A stretch of DNA of 8,988 nt, taken from NCBI GenBank assembly GCA_013329495.1, contig DUKC01000113.1, positions 1 through 8,988 of the forward strand, given 5' to 3'. Origin of the DNA: Thermoplasmata archaeon. Its GTDB lineage: Archaea > Thermoplasmatota > E2 > UBA9212. Position 1 is the stretch's first letter. Every line of letters starts with the position of its first letter. The notes under the pieces are model-generated. The model did not search any database. It saw only the letters and a list, made by a program, of their open reading frames with translations, and was not told the origin of the DNA. This document shows, one piece after another, positions 6,615-8,988 of the stretch. The position numbers and the translations under genes were made by a program.

Positions 6615-7295
6615 TTACATATTTTCTGATTTGTTCATTTCAAGCCATTCTTTTATTCTATCTGTCAAGCCTTCTGTGTGAGCTTCCTTCTCAATTTGTC
6701 TTATTGCTTTGATTGCCAACCTTGTAGATTTTCCTTCACCGTTGAGCCATATTCTGCCGTTTTTTCCTATAAAGATCCATACGTTTAAGTAGCGTTTTAC
6801 GAGCTCTATCATGGACTGTTTCTTTCCAATAACTCTGGGCACTTTGGTTGGCTGAATTTCAATGACCTGTCCACCCACAAATTTTCTTAGATTTCTATCC
6901 CTCATCGAGACCTGTATCTGTTCTGTTTCGCTGACCCTTGAAATTTTGATCAAAACCACATCTGCTATGCTTAAATACTTTGAGGTTTCTCCAAATTCTA
7001 CCTTCCACGGCACGTCGTTAACATGCAGGACTGCAGGGTATGGTGCATTCACGTCGACAATCCAGTAGCTCGGTGCAACATCTACAATAATTCCAATGAC
7101 CAACTCATCTGGTTTAGGCAAATAACAGCCTGTCAACGGAATGACATTTATAAAGTCTCTTCTCTTCAGAGGCACACCTAATCTTGAGGCGTATATCTTG
7201 CCGTCTGCTCTGTCTCTATAAGCCCCCTGACCTGGTTTTATTTTTCCTTCATCTAAAAGTTGTCCAGGAACAACAATCTCTTTTATCTTAACCAA
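6615..7295 (-). CDS. rrp4: Archaeal exosome RNA-binding cap subunit Rrp4
   Basis: The 226-residue protein caps the Rrp41/Rrp42 ring and feeds RNA into it. Domains in order: N-terminal domain (1-60) with VVPGQLLDEG; S1 domain (about 64-135) with GIIVDVAPSYWIVDVNAPYP; KH domain (about 145-215) with PRVIGKKQSMIELVK and IGKNGRIWLNG. In Rrp4 proteins I recall the first KH loop as IGKKGSM; here Gly is Gln at residue 160. The start is TTG at 7295, set by SD GGAG (7305-7302), 6 nt upstream. No other start codon lies upstream of the conserved VVPGQ. The SD overlaps the end of the sdo1 stop (TAAAGGAG); the gap is 11 nt. Confidence 0.95.
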   Translation of the reverse strand: MVKIKEIVVPGQLLDEGKIKPGQGAYRDRADGKIYASRLGVPLKRRDFINVIPLTGCYLPKPDELVIGIIVDVAPSYWIVDVNAPYPAVLHVNDVPWKVEFGETSKYLSIADVVLIKISRVSETEQIQVSMRDRNLRKFVGGQVIEIQPTKVPRVIGKKQSMIELVKRYLNVWIFIGKNGRIWLNGEGKSTRLAIKAIRQIEKEAHTEGLTDRIKEWLEMNKSENM

Positions 7296-7306
7296 CCTAA
7301 TCTCCT

Positions 7307-7996
7307 TTACACAATCTTGAGTTCTGCCTCTCCTTTTGTTATAGCGCTCACTTGATCGAAAAAGTCGTTTTGCATTCCAGCCGGCAAGTTAATCAAACAG
7401 ATCACGGACCCATCCGGCTGCCACTCCTCCTTCAGAAGCTTTCCGAACTCTCTAATTCTCCCGTAGGCTTTGCCCACACAGACCGGTGGAACCTTCACCG
7501 CGACTTTTATTTCTTCCATTGACACTGGAATCAGGGGTCGAATCGCATCCAGTGCCTCTTTCACTTGCTGATCAAACGGCCTAAACAGGCTTGGATGGAA
7601 TCTGGCATCAGCCAATGCAGCTTCAATCCTTGCAGGGGGATGCGGCGTTTTTGTTTTGGGGTTCATTGAATTCCTGACTATGTGTTCGACCAGCCGCTTT
7701 TTTAATTGCGTCTCCCTTTCTTTTCTCTGTTCAGTCGTCAGCTGGATCTTTCCTTCTTTTATTATCTGCTTTGCTATTTCAATCACATCAGTTGTCTGAA
7801 AAACATCCTTTAAGTCATTCTCACTCGCCAGCTCCCCTTTTTTCGAGTCCTTAAAGACCGAGTCAGTAGCGAGAGCTTCTGAAACATCCGTCTCATCCCC
7901 CAAAACCTTTTGGGCTAGTTCCGGATCAACCAAAACCTCGAAGTGAAGTTTTCCCCTATCAAGCCTCGCAATGACCGCTTTATCTAAGCTAACCAA
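7307..7996 (-). CDS. sdo1: Ribosome maturation protein SBDS/Sdo1 homologue
   Basis: The 229-residue protein is the archaeal homologue of SBDS/Sdo1, which in eukaryotes helps release eIF6 from the 60S subunit. Three domains are expected: an N-terminal FYSH domain (about 1-85), a helical middle domain (about 86-160) and a C-terminal ferredoxin-like domain (about 161-229). Signature segments are EGKIQLTTEQRKE at 81-93 and MNPKTKTPHPPARIEAAL at 111-128. The start is TTG at 7996 with SD GAGGT 7 nt upstream; no ATG is available before the conserved N-terminus. It lies 21 nt after psmA. Length is normal. Confidence 0.95.
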   Translation of the reverse strand: MVSLDKAVIARLDRGKLHFEVLVDPELAQKVLGDETDVSEALATDSVFKDSKKGELASENDLKDVFQTTDVIEIAKQIIKEGKIQLTTEQRKERETQLKKRLVEHIVRNSMNPKTKTPHPPARIEAALADARFHPSLFRPFDQQVKEALDAIRPLIPVSMEEIKVAVKVPPVCVGKAYGRIREFGKLLKEEWQPDGSVICLINLPAGMQNDFFDQVSAITKGEAELKIV

Positions 7997-8017
7997 CCTG
8001 GGTACCTCTCAAAAAGT

Positions 8018-8731
8018 TCAGACCTTTGCTTTTTTTGCATAATTGCTAATTTCTTCTCTTGTAAACTTGTAGAATTTCCTGTCAGCATCAACAATACCAC
8101 TGTCTATGGAATCCAGAACCAGCTTTCTCTTCGTGGCTGCCTTCAAGGCGTTTATTCCCATCACGATCGCATCGTCTTTACTCATCCCCTCTTTATAGTT
8201 CTTTTCAAGGTATTCCATGGTCAGGCTCTCACCCACTCCCTTGCTTGAAGCCTTGCATTCCAACAACGATCCTGAAGGATCGGTCGTAAACAAATGGGGC
8301 CCCAAATCATCGACTCCTCCGATCAACAGAGCCGTCCCAAAAGGTCTAACCCCTCCATACTGGGTGTAGGTTTGCTTAAAGTCGCATATCTTCTTTACAA
8401 GAGTCTCAACTCCAATTCCCTGTTCATACGTCAGCTTGTTGATCTGAGCATCCATTCTCGCTCTCTCAACCAGCACCCTTGCATCTGCAAATATTCCTGA
8501 AGTGGTGCAGGCTATGTGTTCATCTATCTTAAATATTTTCTCTACTGATTTGGGTTCAACAAGTCTCGAAGTGACGCGCTTGTCCACCAGCAACACCACA
8601 CCACTCTCGAATTTGATTCCTGCTGTTGGTGTTCCCTTTCTAACTGCTTCTCTTGCGTATTCCACTTGAAACAATCTTCCATCAGGAGAGAAAACCGCTA
8701 TTGTCCTATCATAAGCCATGTGCGGATCCAT
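8018..8731 (-). CDS. psmA: 20S proteasome alpha subunit
   Basis: The 237-residue protein forms the outer seven-membered rings and the gate of the archaeal proteasome. Features: YDR gate motif at 7-9, FSPDGRLFQVEYAREAV at 14-30 (alpha-specific N-terminal helix), EKIF with K65 at the position equivalent to the Lys that docks activator C-termini in Thermoplasma, FADARVLVERAR at 81-92 and QYGGVRPFG at 124-132. It closely follows the Thermoplasma alpha sequence. An in-frame TTG at 8752 would add seven residues, but the ATG at 8731 has a near-perfect SD (AGGAGGT, 6 nt upstream) that the longer version would have to translate. It is first in the superoperon. No beta subunit gene lies in the window. 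Confidence 0.97.
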   Translation of the reverse strand: MDPHMAYDRTIAVFSPDGRLFQVEYAREAVRKGTPTAGIKFESGVVLLVDKRVTSRLVEPKSVEKIFKIDEHIACTTSGIFADARVLVERARMDAQINKLTYEQGIGVETLVKKICDFKQTYTQYGGVRPFGTALLIGGVDDLGPHLFTTDPSGSLLECKASSKGVGESLTMEYLEKNYKEGMSKDDAIVMGINALKAATKRKLVLDSIDSGIVDADRKFYKFTREEISNYAKKAKV

Positions 8732-8737
8732 CTTTTT

Positions 8738-8744
8738 ACCTCCT
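8738..8744 (-). promoter_or_regulatory. Ribosome binding site deciding the psmA start
   Basis: Minus-strand AGGAGGT lies 6 nt before the ATG at 8731. It is the strongest SD in the window and favours this ATG over the TTG at 8752. Confidence 0.75.
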
Positions 8745-8761
8745 GTCTTCAAACCTCATTT

Positions 8762-8769
8762 TTTAAATA
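8762..8769 (-). promoter_or_regulatory. Candidate TATA box for the superoperon
   Basis: Minus-strand TATTTAAA, preceded by purine-rich GAGAAG as a possible BRE, is centred about 34 nt before the psmA ATG. Standard spacing would start transcription at about 8738-8742, right at the SD. A second AT-rich candidate, GTTTATTG (near 8778-8785), would give a leader of about 25 nt. The rest of 8770-8888 is AT-rich with no gene visible. Confidence 0.4.
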
Positions 8770-8813
8770 CTTCTCAAGCAATAAACTCCATCTCGCATGC
8801 TTTAATTTTTCGT

Positions 8814-8837
8814 TTTAATTCTGTCTAATTTAATTCT
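8814..8837. repeat. Short direct repeat TTTAATTCT
   Basis: TTTAATTCT occurs at 8814-8822 and 8829-8837 in AT-rich DNA between the transposase tail and the psmA promoter. It could be part of an insertion-sequence end or a chance repeat in AT-rich sequence. The other end of the element is outside the window, so terminal inverted repeats cannot be tested. Confidence 0.3.
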
Positions 8838-8888
8838 AACTTTGCTTGCCTTTTAAACTTTTCCTATTTGTTAAGTCAACTTTCTAAC

Positions 8889-8988
8889 TTAATGTTTATA
8901 CAAATTTACAGGAATAGCATTTATTCCTCTATGAAATCTCTTTTCGTTGTACCATTGCCGGTAATGCCTTATTTCCCCTTTCAACCAT
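8889..8988 (-). CDS. C-terminal tail of an integrase-core (rve/DDE-type) transposase, cut by window edge
   Basis: The frame entering at the right edge reads 32 residues to a TAA at 8891-8889. It contains HYRQWYNEKRFHRGINAIP followed by VNLY. This matches the end of IS3/IS481-type integrase-core transposases, where the pattern W-YN-x-x-R-x-H-x-x-(L/I)-N-x-x-P-x-x-x-Y follows the last catalytic Glu. The DDE residues lie outside the window, so whether the gene is intact is unknown. Its stop lies 157 nt before the psmA ATG on the same strand. A shorter frame from an ATG at 8988 (19 codons) overlaps it and has no family-like pattern. Confidence 0.7.
   Translation of the reverse strand, partial: WLKGEIRHYRQWYNEKRFHRGINAIPVNLYKH
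8910..8928. repeat. Small hairpin inside the transposase tail
   Basis: AGGAATA and TATTCCT form a 7-bp inverted repeat with a 5-nt loop. It lies within the coding tail of the transposase. No T run follows on either strand, so it is unlikely to be a terminator. Confidence 0.3.

Larger units (their letters stand above)
4306..8769 (-). other. Exosome/proteasome superoperon (psmA to pcc1)
   Basis: Eight same-strand genes run psmA, sdo1, rrp4, rrp41, rrp42, eL43, rpoP, pcc1. Gaps between chosen starts and stops are 21, 11, 11, 3, 10, 4 and 31 nt. The order is conserved in many archaea. In many of them RNase P protein genes lie upstream and prefoldin beta downstream; here a transposase tail and a tRNA gene occupy those places. 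A single promoter upstream of psmA is the simplest reading, since no gap is large enough for a clear second one. Confidence 0.85.

Noticed and set aside
8931..8988. Plus-strand ATG frame (MKSLFVVPLPVMPYFPFQP) at the right edge
   Set aside because: It is antisense to the transposase tail, which has the better motif match, and it has no SD.
1..8988. CRISPR array, defence genes or a new multi-gene system
   Set aside because: No regularly spaced repeats were seen, and all the well-supported genes belong to known families.

Overview
This is archaeal chromosomal DNA. The minus-strand run psmA - sdo1 - rrp4 - rrp41 - rrp42 - eL43 - rpoP - pcc1 (8731 down to 4306) is the conserved archaeal exosome/proteasome superoperon. 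Starts are preceded by archaeal-type Shine-Dalgarno (SD) motifs (GGAGG, GGTGA), and promoters look like TATA boxes. The sequence does not place the archaeon in a particular lineage. A secreted peptidase and a purine-salvage enzyme suggest a peptide- and purine-using heterotroph, but that is inference.

Layout, left to right. Positions 1-230 hold no confident gene, only a weak 64-codon ORF. At 231-1934 (minus) is a secreted family C69 (Ntn-hydrolase) dipeptidase-like protein. A 226-256 bp divergent intergenic region carries one promoter for each direction and a 10-bp dyad just upstream of the ade TATA box. At 2191-4128 (plus) is an adenine deaminase with both usual domains and an apparent insertion of about 49 residues in the catalytic domain. 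A tRNA-Gly(GCC) gene (4169-4241, minus) converges on it. From 4306 to 8731 (minus) lies the superoperon, with gaps of 3 to 31 nt. The 45-residue RNA polymerase subunit RpoP lies at 4592-4729. Upstream of psmA, an AT-rich stretch carries its promoter, and the window ends inside the C-terminal tail of a transposase (8889-8988, minus).

The superoperon joins protein degradation (20S proteasome alpha), ribosome maturation (SBDS/Sdo1), 3'-5' RNA degradation (Rrp4/Rrp41/Rrp42), translation (eL43), transcription (RpoP) and tRNA t6A modification (Pcc1 of KEOPS). Several genes start at TTG or at an internal ATG chosen by SD position, and several SDs lie inside the end of the preceding gene, which suggests translational coupling.

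I see no clearly new multi-gene system. The points most worth checking are the modified adenine deaminase, the dyad at its promoter, and the transposase end next to the proteasome promoter.
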